From NCBI GenBank assembly GCA_902782305.1, contig CACZMV010000018.1, forward strand, positions 33,100 through 97,099: a stretch of DNA of 64,000 bases. The letters are read 5' to 3'. The translations under genes and the position numbers were made by a program. Positions 35,391 to 44,485 of this stretch are shown piece after piece (the stretch's first letter is position 1; every line of letters begins with the position of its first letter). This DNA comes from an uncultured Prevotellaceae bacterium (GTDB lineage Bacteria > Bacteroidota > Bacteroidia > Bacteroidales > Bacteroidaceae). The notes beneath the pieces were generated by a model, which ran no database searches, was not told where the DNA came from, and saw nothing but the letters and a program-made list of their open reading frames with translations.

Positions 35391-36513
35391 TCTGAGGCTG
35401 TGCGTTCTGTTCTGGCTTTCTGGGCTTCTTCTTTTTCTTTTTCTTCTTAGCACGGTCGAAGCGGTTAATGTTTTCCTGTGTAGCCAGATCAACGGGTCCT
35501 GCAGGTGCTTTCTTGTTCCCATCCTCCTGCAGAGATATGGGTTTCTCGCCCTTGCGGTTCATCTCGATAATCTCCTTGGCACGCTCGGCAGTGATGGTTT
35601 CCAGATTAGCTGCAATGTTCTTGTCAGTAGAGTAGGTAACCAGTCCTGCTAGGATATCTGCCTTGAAGTAGAAGTAGTCGTTGTCTTGAGTTTGCAGTTG
35701 TATGTCCTTGCCAGGAAGTTTCCTGCCAGCCTCTACATAGTCGTCCACCTCATAGTTCAGACAGCACTTCAGTTTGGCACACATACCAGCCAACTTCTGT
35801 GGGTTCAGTGATATGTCTTGGAAACGAGCAGCTGAAGTGCCTACGCTTACGAAGTTCTTCATCCATGTGGCACAGCACAACTCACGTCCACAAGGACCCG
35901 TTCCACCAATCAGTCCAGCTTCTTGACGGGCGCCAATCTGTTTCATTTCAATGCGAACATGGAAGGTGGCAGCCAAGTCCTTAATCAGCTGACGGAAGTC
36001 AACACGTTCATCAGCTATATAATAGAAGATAGCCTTGTTGCCGTCGCCCTGATATTCCACATCACCGATTTTCATTTTCAGTCCCAGTCCTTTGGCTATC
36101 TGGCGACTCTCTATCATGGTGGAATGCTCGCGAGCCTTGGCCTCACGGAATTTATCCATATCTATCGGACGGGCAATGCGATACACACGCTTGATGTCGT
36201 CAGCACTCTTCAGGTTAGCCTTCTTCAGTTGCAACTTTACCAGACGTCCTGTCAGTGTGACAACACCGATGTCGTGACCTGGGTTTGCTTCAACGGCCAC
36301 AATGTCGCCCTTCTTCAAATCCAGCTTGTTCACATTATGATAGTAACCTTTGCGGGTATGCTTGAACTGTACTTCCACGAGGTCTGTCGTGTCTATGTTT
36401 CCAGGCACATCAGCCAACCAGTCGTAGGTGTTCAATTGTCGGTCCTGTCGTCCCACGGCATTCTTGCACAATCCGCGGTCACATCCCGTCTTGATGGTTA
36501 GTTCTTTTTCCAT
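35377..36513 (-). CDS. ricT: PSP1-domain protein, RicT/YaaT-like
   Basis: 378 residues. The PSP1 domain holds the conserved cysteines of the RicT/YaaT group: GTGPCGRELCCATWM (about 205-219) and AGMCAKLKCCLNYE (about 240-253), which bind iron-sulfur clusters in the Bacillus protein. RicT affects RNA processing and development there; in Bacteroidetes the role is unknown. The C-terminal tail is very basic, with nine lysines in a row (RAKKKKKKKKKPRKPEQ), which could bind nucleic acid. It lies between holB (10-base gap) and gldH, a common Bacteroidales order. Confidence 0.88.
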   Translation of the reverse strand: MEKELTIKTGCDRGLCKNAVGRQDRQLNTYDWLADVPGNIDTTDLVEVQFKHTRKGYYHNVNKLDLKKGDIVAVEANPGHDIGVVTLTGRLVKLQLKKANLKSADDIKRVYRIARPIDMDKFREAKAREHSTMIESRQIAKGLGLKMKIGDVEYQGDGNKAIFYYIADERVDFRQLIKDLAATFHVRIEMKQIGARQEAGLIGGTGPCGRELCCATWMKNFVSVGTSAARFQDISLNPQKLAGMCAKLKCCLNYEVDDYVEAGRKLPGKDIQLQTQDNDYFYFKADILAGLVTYSTDKNIAANLETITAERAKEIIEMNRKGEKPISLQEDGNKKAPAGPVDLATQENINRFDRAKKKKKKKKPRKPEQNAQPQNAKE

Positions 36514-36523
36514 TTATCTCGTT

Positions 36524-37621
36524 TTATTTCTGAATCAATAGTACAATCATTTGCAGGGCCATGTCGAAAAAGACTATTTTCGCATTGGCGTTTTGCCCGA
36601 TGTCACGAATGGCACGGTTAGCCAATTCGCTGATGGGCAGTATGTTTGCCTCGTTCACGAAACGGGCAAAGTTCTTGGCAAAGTCCTCCTCGCGCTGATT
36701 CATGTAACACAACTCCTCTTGGTGGAAGTTATACATGAAGTTCTCGCGAATCAGTCGCAGGAAGTAGGTCAAGAAGCGTTTCTGTTTCTCGCGCCCCATG
36801 CCTGCCATACGCTCCGACCATGTCTTCAGGTCTTTCACCTTTCGCTGGTAAGCCAGTCGCATCAATGTCTGGAACATGTCCAGAAACAACTCATTCTCCG
36901 AATCGGCACTCAGCATCTCCAGTGCTTTCAGCCAACTGCCGTTTGCCATGCGGGCTGTCCGATGGGCTACATCCTCTGCCAATCCCCGCTTGTCGTGCAG
37001 TGCCTTTTCGATATCCTCATCGGCTATTCGCTTGATGTCAATGCGCTGTACACGACTGCGAATGGTTTCCAGCAACTTGTCAGGCTCTTGACACACCATG
37101 ATGAAGACCGTTTGCGAGGGTGGCTCCTCCAACAACTTCAGTATCTTGTTGGCGCACTCGATGTTCATGCGCTCAGGCAACCAGATGATGCTTACCTTAT
37201 AGCCACCCTGACTCGACTTCAGCGATAGTTTGCGAATCAAGCTGTCGCTCTCGCCAGCTGTGATAATGGCTTGCTGGTTCTCGCCTCCCATCTGTTCCAG
37301 CCATTCCGTCATCGTGAAGTAAGGCCCTGCCATAATCAGCTCATGCCATTCGCTGGCAAAGTCATCGCTGATGGGCTTGTGGTCTGTGCTCATCGATGGC
37401 AGTTTGATGGTAGGGTAGGTGAAGTGCAGGTCGGGATGCTCCCATTTGGCCAGCATCGGACTATCACCCAGCAGCACTTTGGCAAATCCCATGGCCAGTG
37501 CCATCTTGCCACACCCTTGCGGACCACATAGCATGATGGCATGAGGCAGACGCCCTTCGTCAACCATCTGCATGAGGCGCTCTTGTGCCTCCCGTTGTCC
37601 TATCACCTGTTCAAAAGCCAT
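36524..37621 (-). CDS. holB: DNA polymerase III delta-prime subunit
   Basis: 365 residues of the clamp-loader AAA+ family: Walker A region GPQGCGKMALA (about 33-43), VSIIWLPERMNIECANKILKLLEEPP (the DnaX/HolB-like sensor region) and QTVFIMVCQEPDKLLETIRSRVQRI with the SRC-like SRV motif. Delta-prime is the stator of the clamp loader and usually does not hydrolyse ATP; the Walker A here looks fairly complete (GCGKM). The promoter at 37631-37662 gives it a separate start from metF. Confidence 0.93.
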   Translation of the reverse strand: MAFEQVIGQREAQERLMQMVDEGRLPHAIMLCGPQGCGKMALAMGFAKVLLGDSPMLAKWEHPDLHFTYPTIKLPSMSTDHKPISDDFASEWHELIMAGPYFTMTEWLEQMGGENQQAIITAGESDSLIRKLSLKSSQGGYKVSIIWLPERMNIECANKILKLLEEPPSQTVFIMVCQEPDKLLETIRSRVQRIDIKRIADEDIEKALHDKRGLAEDVAHRTARMANGSWLKALEMLSADSENELFLDMFQTLMRLAYQRKVKDLKTWSERMAGMGREKQKRFLTYFLRLIRENFMYNFHQEELCYMNQREEDFAKNFARFVNEANILPISELANRAIRDIGQNANAKIVFFDMALQMIVLLIQK

Positions 37622-37630
37622 AATCGGCTA

Positions 37631-37662
37631 CAAAATTACGAATAATTATGCGAAATGCCAAA
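37631..37662 (-). promoter_or_regulatory. promoter of holB-ricT-gldH
   Basis: Minus strand: -7 TAATTTTG at 37631-37638, 19-base spacer, -33 TTTGG at 37658-37662. Confidence 0.7.
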
Positions 37663-37676
37663 TTTGGTAAGACATT

Positions 37677-38636
37677 TTACAACAGTCGCTTGGCTACCTC
37701 GGCTACTGAGTCGACCGCGGAGACCGTATAGAAGTGGATGTTATGCACCCCGTGGGCATACAGTTCACGACACTGCTGTGTTGTCCACTCAATACCCAGT
37801 TGGGTGGCTTGCTCGTCCGTCTTACACTTCACAATCTCCTTGGCGAGTGCTTCTGGAATGTCGCAATGGAAGGTCTTGGGAACTACCGTCAACTGGCTCA
37901 ACTTGGCCATCGGCTTGATGCCTGGAATGATGGGAATGGTGATGCCCATCTGGCGCGCTTTCTCTACGAAAGAGAAGTACTTCTCGTTGTCGTAAAACAA
38001 CTGGGTCACAGCATACTGTGCGCCTAAGTCCTGCTTTTGTTTCAGGTATTCCATGTCGCGCTCCAAGTTAGGTGCCTCCTCATGCTTCTCAGGATAGCAG
38101 GCCACGCCGAAGTCGAACTTAGGTCCAGGATGCTTGATGGGCGTGCCATCGGCAAAGAAACCTTCGTTGAATCGTACTACCTGCTTGATCAAATCTGTGG
38201 TATGTGCATGTCCTCCAGGGGTGGGGGTGAACCGGCTGTCTTCCTTGGCCTTGTCGCCACGCAACAACATCAGGTTGCGGATGCCCAAGAATTGCAAGTC
38301 CAGCAATTCATATTCTATCTGCTCAATGGTGGTACCACTGCAGATGACGTGAGGCTCCACGGGAATGTTGTATCGCTGCTTGATAGCCGAAGCAATGGCG
38401 ATGGTTCCTGGACGACGACGGATGCGTTGTCGCTCAAACTGCCCATTGTCCAACTCCTTATATACATATTCCGAGTGGTGAGTGGTTATATTGATGAAGG
38501 CGGGATTGAATTCCGCCAACTTGTCAATGGTGCGAAACAAGGCATCGGTGCCGTTACCCTTCAGTGGTGGAAGCACCTCAAATGAGAAGCGATGCTCGTC
38601 CGTTTCTTGTTGCTTAATATAGTCTGCTACAGTCAT
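37677..38636 (-). CDS. metF: 5,10-methylenetetrahydrofolate reductase
   Basis: A 319-residue FAD enzyme that reduces methylene-THF to methyl-THF for methionine synthesis. FSFEVLPPLKGNG at the N terminus (Glu24 fits the catalytic glutamate), NITTHHSEY, NLMLLRGDK, GVACYPEKHEEAPN and AQYAVTQLFYDNEKYF follow in the usual barrel order. The ATG at 38636 is preferred over in-frame codons 28 residues upstream, which cross the promoter (38690-38721). No SAM riboswitch was recognised in the short leader. Confidence 0.95.
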   Translation of the reverse strand: MTVADYIKQQETDEHRFSFEVLPPLKGNGTDALFRTIDKLAEFNPAFINITTHHSEYVYKELDNGQFERQRIRRRPGTIAIASAIKQRYNIPVEPHVICSGTTIEQIEYELLDLQFLGIRNLMLLRGDKAKEDSRFTPTPGGHAHTTDLIKQVVRFNEGFFADGTPIKHPGPKFDFGVACYPEKHEEAPNLERDMEYLKQKQDLGAQYAVTQLFYDNEKYFSFVEKARQMGITIPIIPGIKPMAKLSQLTVVPKTFHCDIPEALAKEIVKCKTDEQATQLGIEWTTQQCRELYAHGVHNIHFYTVSAVDSVAEVAKRLL

Positions 38637-38689
38637 TATTTCAAGTATAAATGTTGGTTGTTCCTTTTGGTGAACTAATAAATTAGCGA

Positions 38690-38721
38690 CAAATTTAGTT
38701 AAAAAGTAGCAGAATGGCAAA
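38690..38721 (-). promoter_or_regulatory. promoter of metF
   Basis: Minus strand: -7 TAAATTTG at 38690-38697 and TTTGC at 38717-38721, 19-base spacer. Confidence 0.65.
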
Positions 38722-38740
38722 TAATTTCGAAAAAAAGCAT

Positions 38741-38748
38741 TACTTTTG
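38741..38748 (+). promoter_or_regulatory. -7 box of the xylE-like gene
   Basis: TACTTTTG, 34 bases before the ATG at 38783. The -33 position holds no clear TTTG. It lies back to back with the metF promoter. Confidence 0.55.
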
Positions 38749-38782
38749 TATTTAATTAAAGAAATACTAACAATAAAACATC

Positions 38783-40312
38783 ATGGAATATCAAAAGAGA
38801 GGTAGCTCGGCCTACCTATTTTCTATCGTGCTGGTCGCTGTCTTAGGTGGTCTGCTGTTCGGTTATGACACCGCTGTAATTTCTGGAGCCGAGAAGGGAT
38901 TGCAAGCTTTCTTCTCAGAATCACAAGACTTTACCTACACCGATGGCTGGCATGGATTTACCTCAGCCTCTGCCTTGATAGGCTGTATCATTGGTTCTGC
39001 TATTTCAGGCTTCTTGGCTACCAACCTGGGTCGTAAGCGCTCTTTGGTCATTGCAGGTATTTTGTTCTTCATCTCCGCATTAGGATCTATGGAGCCCGAG
39101 TTCCTGTTCTTCACTCATGGCGAGCCCAGTTACTCACTGCTTATCATGTTCAACTTCTATCGTGTGATAGGTGGTGTCGGTGTGGGTCTGGCTTCTGCCA
39201 TCTGCCCCATGTATATCAGCGAGGTAGCTCCTTCTAATATCCGTGGTATGCTGGTTAGCTGTAACCAGTTTGCCATTATCTTCGGTCAGTTGGTGGTTTA
39301 CTTCGTCAACTTCTTCATCTTGGGCGACCATATCCAGCCGTTGGTTGAGGAGATGGGTAAGGGCCTTGCTGCTATCAACCCTGCAGCCCAGTGGACCGTT
39401 ACTACCGGTTGGCGCTATATGTTTGGTAGCGAGGCTGTGCCTGCAGGTCTCTTCGCCCTGCTCATCAGCTTGGTTCCTGAGAGCCCCCGTTACCTCGTTT
39501 CCGTTGGCAAAGACCAGCGTGCTTTGGAGATCCTGACTAGAATCAATGGTACTGATCGTGCCCAGTTTATCCTGAATGCCATCAAGGAAACCTTGGTGCA
39601 GAAGACCGAGAAGCTGATGACCTATGGCGCCATGTGTATCTTCATCGGTATCATGCTCTCTGTATTCCAGCAGGCTGTGGGCATCAATGCCGTGCTTTAC
39701 TATGCTCCTCGTATCTTTGGCGATATGGGTATGGAGAACCCGATGGTTATTACTGTCTTCATGGGTATTGTCAACATTGCCTTCACCCTCGTGGCCATCT
39801 TCACGGTGGAGAAGTGGGGACGTAAGCCCTTGCTTATCAGCGGTTCGCTGGGCATGGCGTTAGGAGCCTTTGGTGTAGCCGCTACCTTCGGACAAGCAGG
39901 TATGGAGCTGGTTACCGCTCTGAGTATCATGGTTTACTCAGCCTCGTTCATGTTCTCGTGGGGCCCCATCTGCTGGGTACTCATTGCCGAGATTTTCCCC
40001 AACACCATTCGTGGTGCTGCTGTGGCTATCGCCGTTGCCTTCCAGTGGATCTTCAACTTCATCGTCAGCTCTACCTTCGTGCCCATGTTCAATATGCACT
40101 TGACGGAGGGCGACGACTTCGGTCATTGGTTCACCTACGGACTCTATGGACTCATCTGTGTCATTGCTGTTATCTTCGTTTGGCGCCTCGTACCAGAGAC
40201 CAAGGGCAAGAGCCTCGAGGATATGACCAAGCTATGGCGTTGGAAGGGTTCTGTTCCTGGCGAAGGCGAACATGAAGGTAAGGAATATAATTATGGTACT
40301 AATAATAAATAA
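38783..40312 (+). CDS. xylE: sugar:H+ symporter, XylE-like (MFS sugar porter)
   Basis: 509 residues, about 12 membrane helices, with the sugar-porter signatures: GGLLFGYDTAVISGAEKGL in helix 1, NLGRKRSLVIAG after helix 2, YRVIGGVGVGLASAICPMYISEVAP, VPESPRYLVSVGK, QQAVGINAVLYYAP in helix 7 and VPETKGKSLEDM at the end. These match the XylE/GLUT group, and a D-xylose/H+ role is the likeliest. No xylose isomerase or kinase gene lies near. A receiver protein follows after 19 bases. Confidence 0.87.
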   Translation: MEYQKRGSSAYLFSIVLVAVLGGLLFGYDTAVISGAEKGLQAFFSESQDFTYTDGWHGFTSASALIGCIIGSAISGFLATNLGRKRSLVIAGILFFISALGSMEPEFLFFTHGEPSYSLLIMFNFYRVIGGVGVGLASAICPMYISEVAPSNIRGMLVSCNQFAIIFGQLVVYFVNFFILGDHIQPLVEEMGKGLAAINPAAQWTVTTGWRYMFGSEAVPAGLFALLISLVPESPRYLVSVGKDQRALEILTRINGTDRAQFILNAIKETLVQKTEKLMTYGAMCIFIGIMLSVFQQAVGINAVLYYAPRIFGDMGMENPMVITVFMGIVNIAFTLVAIFTVEKWGRKPLLISGSLGMALGAFGVAATFGQAGMELVTALSIMVYSASFMFSWGPICWVLIAEIFPNTIRGAAVAIAVAFQWIFNFIVSSTFVPMFNMHLTEGDDFGHWFTYGLYGLICVIAVIFVWRLVPETKGKSLEDMTKLWRWKGSVPGEGEHEGKEYNYGTNNK

Positions 40313-40331
40313 GGTATAGGAGGATTGGGCT

Positions 40332-40685
40332 ATGAAAAGAATACTTGTAGCAGAAGACAACGACAGCAACTACATGCTGATGACTTACATCCTGAAGAGT
40401 CACTATGAAATTTTCCGTGCCAAGAACGGTGTGGAGGCTGTTGAAAAAGCTAAGGCTGAGGCTCCCGATCTTATTCTGATGGACATCAAGATGCCCTTGA
40501 TGGACGGTCTGGAGGCTACTCGCCATATCAAGGCCGAAGTGCCCGACATTCCCATCATTGCCTTGACGGCCAATGCTTTCGACAACGATCGCCAGCAGGC
40601 TATGGATGCAGGTTGCGACGACTTCCTCTCCAAGCCCGTAAGTGCTGCGCTCTGCTTGGAGACTATCGAGAAGCATATCAAGTAG
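40332..40685 (+). CDS. stand-alone receiver (CheY-like) response regulator
   Basis: 117 residues, a single receiver domain: acidic pair in VAEDND, phosphorylatable Asp51 in LILMDIKMP, Thr in IALTANAF and Lys in FLSKPV, so all switch residues are present. No output domain and no partner kinase gene are nearby. Single receivers act through protein contacts or in phosphorelays with hybrid kinases. It shares a transcript with the xylE-like gene. Confidence 0.88.
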   Translation: MKRILVAEDNDSNYMLMTYILKSHYEIFRAKNGVEAVEKAKAEAPDLILMDIKMPLMDGLEATRHIKAEVPDIPIIALTANAFDNDRQQAMDAGCDDFLSKPVSAALCLETIEKHIK

Positions 40686-40704
40686 TGCTTACGAGAGGCG
40701 TGTC

Positions 40705-40788
40705 AATACTTTCGGAGAAACGGAAAATACTCTTGGAGAAACGAAAATTACTCTTGGAGAAACGAAAATTACTTTCGGAGTATCAAAA
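40705..40788. repeat. 21-base tandem repeat, four units
   Basis: Units start at 40705, 40726, 40747 and 40768. The consensus resembles the array at 14797-14880 (A-T-TACT-TTCGGAG). Units 2 and 3 read CTCTTGGAG where units 1 and 4 read CTTTCGGAG, which keeps the short stem paired. Confidence 0.8.
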
Positions 40789-40797
40789 TCACCAAAA

Positions 40798-40927
40798 GGG
40801 GGGAGATGGGGGAGATGTTTCCTTAGGGGTTTGAAAAATAAATCCCTAAATACCCTGCAGAAATGTGCAAGGGAATTAAGGATTTATTTTTCATATTATA
40901 TAGAAATCATCTCCCCCATCTCCCCCC
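40798..40927. repeat. 130-base nested foldback element
   Basis: Perfect 20-base outer arms (GGGGGGAGATGGGGGAGATG at 40798-40817; inverse at 40908-40927), perfect 13-base middle arms (GAAAAATAAATCC 40833-40845; inverse 40880-40892) and inner CCCTGCA/TGCAAGGG pairing (40853-40873). TATCAAAA occurs on both sides (40781-40788, 40934-40941). It could be a miniature mobile element or a large RNA hairpin; no ORF is present. Confidence 0.8.
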
Positions 40928-40956
40928 TCTTTCTATCAAAACGGCTTTCCGCTGTA

Positions 40957-41040
40957 CAATAACCCTGCCTTATTTTTCAATAACCAAGCCTTATTATGCA
41001 ATACTCGTGCGTTATTGAAAAGTAGGGTGTTTTTATGCAT
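40957..41040. repeat. 21-base tandem repeat, three clear units and one weak
   Basis: Units start at 40957, 40978, 40999 (and a degenerate one at 41020). They share CAATA at the start and TTATT late, giving the dyad AATAA-N7-TTATT. The sequence is unrelated to the array at 40705. The gap 40686-41157 holds only these repeats, the foldback and the SusC promoter. Confidence 0.75.
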
Positions 41041-41065
41041 AGAATATAAATTTTTATAATATTTC

Positions 41066-41096
41066 TTTGTTTTTTTAAATTTTTGTTTTAAATTTG
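41066..41096 (+). promoter_or_regulatory. promoter of the susC-susD locus
   Basis: -33 TTTG (41066-41069), 19-base spacer, -7 TAAATTTG (41089-41096); a leader of about 55 bases follows. Confidence 0.7.
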
Positions 41097-41157
41097 CATC
41101 CGAAATGTTCACCTAAATACGATAACTTTAACATATAATTAACTAACAAGTGTACTT

Positions 41158-44100
41158 ATGAAAAAAAGACTAACAATGTTTTTGGCCTGTTTTTTCCTTA
41201 TATTAGGAGAAGTATTGGCCCAAACAAAAGTCACAGGTACTGTTGTTGCTGCTGAAGATGGAGAGCCAGTTATCGGAGCTTCGGTCATTGTGCAGGGACA
41301 GCGTTCTGGTACGGTGACTGATGCCGACGGGCGTTTTACAATCAGCGTCCCATCTGGCAAGAAAATCACTATCAGTTTCATTGGTATGGAACCGGAAACC
41401 GTTACGCCCAAGAACGGTATGCGCATTGTGTTGCAGAACAGTGCGACTCTGGACGAGGTGGTAGTCACTGGTTTGCAGAAAGTTGACAAACGCCTGTTTA
41501 CGGGTGCAACAACTAAATTGGATGCCGATAAGGCGAAGATTGACGGTATTGCTGATATCTCACGCTCGCTTGAAGGTCGTGTTGCAGGTGTCAGCGTACA
41601 GAATGTGTCTGGAACTTTTGGTACGGCTCCAAAGATTCGTGTGCGTGGTGCGACATCAATCTATGGTAGTTCGCGTCCACTTTGGGTTGTAGATGGTGTG
41701 ATAATGGAAGATGTTACCCAAGTTGATGCCGATGATTTGTCGAGTGGTGATGCTGTGACGCTGATTTCGAGCGCTGTTGCTGGTCTTAACTCAGATGATA
41801 TCGAGTCTTTCCAGATTCTGAAGGATGGTTCTGCCACCTCTATCTATGGTGCTCGTGCCATGTCAGGTGTGATTGTTATTACCACAAAGAAAGGTAAGGC
41901 TGGATCGAATAAGATTAGCTATACTGGTGAGTTTACAACGCGTCTGAAACCCAGTTACTCTACTTTCAACATCATGAATTCGCAGGATCAGATGAGCGTC
42001 TACCGTGAAATGGAGGCTAATGGTCTAATCTCCTTTGCTCGTACATACAGAAATGCGACAAGCGGAGTGTGGGGTAAGATGTATCAATTGATGAACGAAT
42101 ATGATGAAACTTCTGGTCAATTCGGTTTGGCAAATACAGATGAGGCTAAGAATGCTTACCTGAAGGCTGCAGAGTATCGCAATACGGATTGGTTTGACGA
42201 ACTGTTCAGTTCTGCAATCATGATGAATCATTCTATTTCGATGTCTTCAGGTACGGATAAGGCACAATATTATACTTCATTTAGCTTGATGAATGACCCA
42301 GGATGGACTGAGCAGTCGAAGGTGCAGCGTTATACGTTCAATATCAATGCCAACTATAATCTAAATAGGAAGTTGACACTGAATATGATAGGTAATGCTT
42401 CTTATCGTAAGCAACGTGCTCCAGGTACAATGAGCGGAAGTACCAATGCTGTAACTGGTGAGTTCAGTCGTGACTTTGACATTAATCCCTATAGTTATGC
42501 GTTAAACACTTCACGAACACTCGATCCCAACGAGTTCTATACCCGTCATTATGCTCCGTTTAACATTCATCATGAACTAGCAAATAACTATATCGACTTG
42601 AATGTAGTTGACTTGAGGTTTCAAGCAGAATTACGTTTTAAACCCATTAGAAAAGTGGAAATTGCAGCCTTGGGTGCATACAAATATTCTGTGACGAATC
42701 AGGAGAATATCATTACGGAATTTTCTAATCAGGCAAATGCTTATCGTGCAATGGATGATGCCACTATGCGTGATGATAACAACTGGCTTTACACTGATCC
42801 CGATAACCCCACCGCTCTGCCTGTTTCAGTGTTGCCACAGGGAGGCTTCTTTAAGGAGAAAAAATATACTATGAATAGTTGGGACTTCCGTCTTACAGGT
42901 CAGTATAATGATGTGTTTGCAGAAAACCATATTGTGAACCTATTTGCTGGTATGGAGGTTTCGAATACTGAGCGTAGGCGCACATGGAGCGATGGCGTTG
43001 GTATGCAGTACGACATGGGCAATACCCCTTTGTTTGACTATTTGTATTTCAAACAAGCTGCTGAGAAGAATGCCGATTATTATGGATTGTCTAACTCAAA
43101 TAGCCGTGAGGCTGCTTTCTTCGGCAATGTTACTTATTCTTATAAAGGACGTTACACAGTTAACGGTACTGTACGTTATGAGGGCTCTAACCGTCTGGGC
43201 AAGGCTCGCTCGGCTCGTTGGTTGCCTACTTGGAATGTATCAGGAGCATGGAATGCTCATGAAGAACCTTGGTTCAAGAAGACTTTCAAGAATGCTCTGA
43301 CTCATGCCACTTTGAAGGCGAGCTACTCGCTGACGGGTGACAAACCTGCTGTCACCAATGCTCAAATGAAGATAGTGGCTGATAACCCTTGGCGTCCATT
43401 CTCTGTTGACCGTGAAACATATCTAGTAATCGACGATTTTCCCAATGCAGATTTGACCTATGAGAAAAAGCATGAGTTTAACCTTGGTGTCGACCTTGGC
43501 TTCCTAAACAACCGTATCAATGTGCAGTTTGATTGGTTCAAGCGTAATAACTATGATCTAATTGGTCCACACTATGGTACTGGTACGAATGGTACGATTA
43601 CGATGCTGAAAAATGTAGCCGACATGAAGTCACATGGTGAGGAGTTAAGTATCTCGACAAAAAATATCGTCACAAAGGACTTTAGCTGGACCACTGACTT
43701 CGTATACTCTCATACTAAGACTAAAGTTACGTCTTTGGATGCCCATACTCGTATTATTAGCCTCATTTCTGGTACTGGTTTTACTATGGAGGGATATCCG
43801 TATCGTTCTCTCTTCTCAATGGACTTCCAAGGCTTGAATGAGAATGGTCTGCCAACTTTTATCAATCAGGATGGAGAATTAACAGTTAGTGATATTAATT
43901 TTCAGTCGTATGTCATTGATCACCTTAAATATGAAGGACCTACCGATCCAACGGTGACAGGTTCGCTAGGTAATATTTTTAAATGGAAAGGATTGACACT
44001 GAATGTGTTTATTACCTATTCTTATGGAAATGTGGTTCGCCTTGATCCTGCCTTTAGTGTAAGCTACTCGGACATGACGGCAATGCCAAAGGAGTTTAAA

Positions 44101-44463
44101 AACAGATGGACTGTGCAAGGTGACGAGAAAATTACTACAATTCCTGTTATTGCCGATTTGCGTCTGATTCAACAGGATTCAAAGTTACGTTATGCTTATA
44201 ACGCTTTCAACCGCTCTACAGAACGTATTGCAAAGGGCGATTTCATACGTATGAAAGAAATCTCGTTGAACTATGACTTCCCAAAGAGTCTCATCAAGCC
44301 TTTGGGATTGACAAATCTTAGTGCCAAGTTACAGGCAACCAATTTGTTCTTGATCTATGCAGACAAGAAACTGAACGGACAAGATCCTGAATTCTACAAT
44401 ACTGGTGGTGTGGCTGTTCCAATGCCTAAACAGTTTACTTTAACATTAAGACTTGGTCTCTAA
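41158..44463 (+). CDS. SusC/RagA-family TonB-linked outer-membrane transporter
   Basis: 1101 residues. A signal peptide (about 1-21, ending LAQ), then a carboxypeptidase-like domain (VTGTVVAAEDGEPVIGASVIVQG...FTISVPSGKKITISFIGMEPETV), the TonB-box region LDEVVVTG, the plug domain (SLEGRVAGVSVQNVSG, IRVRGATSIYGSSRPLWVVDGV, ILKDGSATSIYGARAMSGVIVITTK) and a 22-strand barrel ending TLTLRLGL. It imports a glycan or peptide together with the SusD-like lipoprotein that follows, powered by TonB. The substrate is unknown and no degradative glycosidase lies next to it. Confidence 0.95.
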   Translation: MKKRLTMFLACFFLILGEVLAQTKVTGTVVAAEDGEPVIGASVIVQGQRSGTVTDADGRFTISVPSGKKITISFIGMEPETVTPKNGMRIVLQNSATLDEVVVTGLQKVDKRLFTGATTKLDADKAKIDGIADISRSLEGRVAGVSVQNVSGTFGTAPKIRVRGATSIYGSSRPLWVVDGVIMEDVTQVDADDLSSGDAVTLISSAVAGLNSDDIESFQILKDGSATSIYGARAMSGVIVITTKKGKAGSNKISYTGEFTTRLKPSYSTFNIMNSQDQMSVYREMEANGLISFARTYRNATSGVWGKMYQLMNEYDETSGQFGLANTDEAKNAYLKAAEYRNTDWFDELFSSAIMMNHSISMSSGTDKAQYYTSFSLMNDPGWTEQSKVQRYTFNINANYNLNRKLTLNMIGNASYRKQRAPGTMSGSTNAVTGEFSRDFDINPYSYALNTSRTLDPNEFYTRHYAPFNIHHELANNYIDLNVVDLRFQAELRFKPIRKVEIAALGAYKYSVTNQENIITEFSNQANAYRAMDDATMRDDNNWLYTDPDNPTALPVSVLPQGGFFKEKKYTMNSWDFRLTGQYNDVFAENHIVNLFAGMEVSNTERRRTWSDGVGMQYDMGNTPLFDYLYFKQAAEKNADYYGLSNSNSREAAFFGNVTYSYKGRYTVNGTVRYEGSNRLGKARSARWLPTWNVSGAWNAHEEPWFKKTFKNALTHATLKASYSLTGDKPAVTNAQMKIVADNPWRPFSVDRETYLVIDDFPNADLTYEKKHEFNLGVDLGFLNNRINVQFDWFKRNNYDLIGPHYGTGTNGTITMLKNVADMKSHGEELSISTKNIVTKDFSWTTDFVYSHTKTKVTSLDAHTRIISLISGTGFTMEGYPYRSLFSMDFQGLNENGLPTFINQDGELTVSDINFQSYVIDHLKYEGPTDPTVTGSLGNIFKWKGLTLNVFITYSYGNVVRLDPAFSVSYSDMTAMPKEFKNRWTVQGDEKITTIPVIADLRLIQQDSKLRYAYNAFNRSTERIAKGDFIRMKEISLNYDFPKSLIKPLGLTNLSAKLQATNLFLIYADKKLNGQDPEFYNTGGVAVPMPKQFTLTLRLGL

Positions 44464-44485
44464 CTTAATAAAAAAGGAAATGAAT

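Noticed and set aside
38637-38690. SAM riboswitch before metF
   Set aside because: The leader is only about 45 bases and shows no known SAM-riboswitch core.
40705-41040. Possible CRISPR array
   Set aside because: Units follow one another without spacers, are degenerate, and no cas gene is present.
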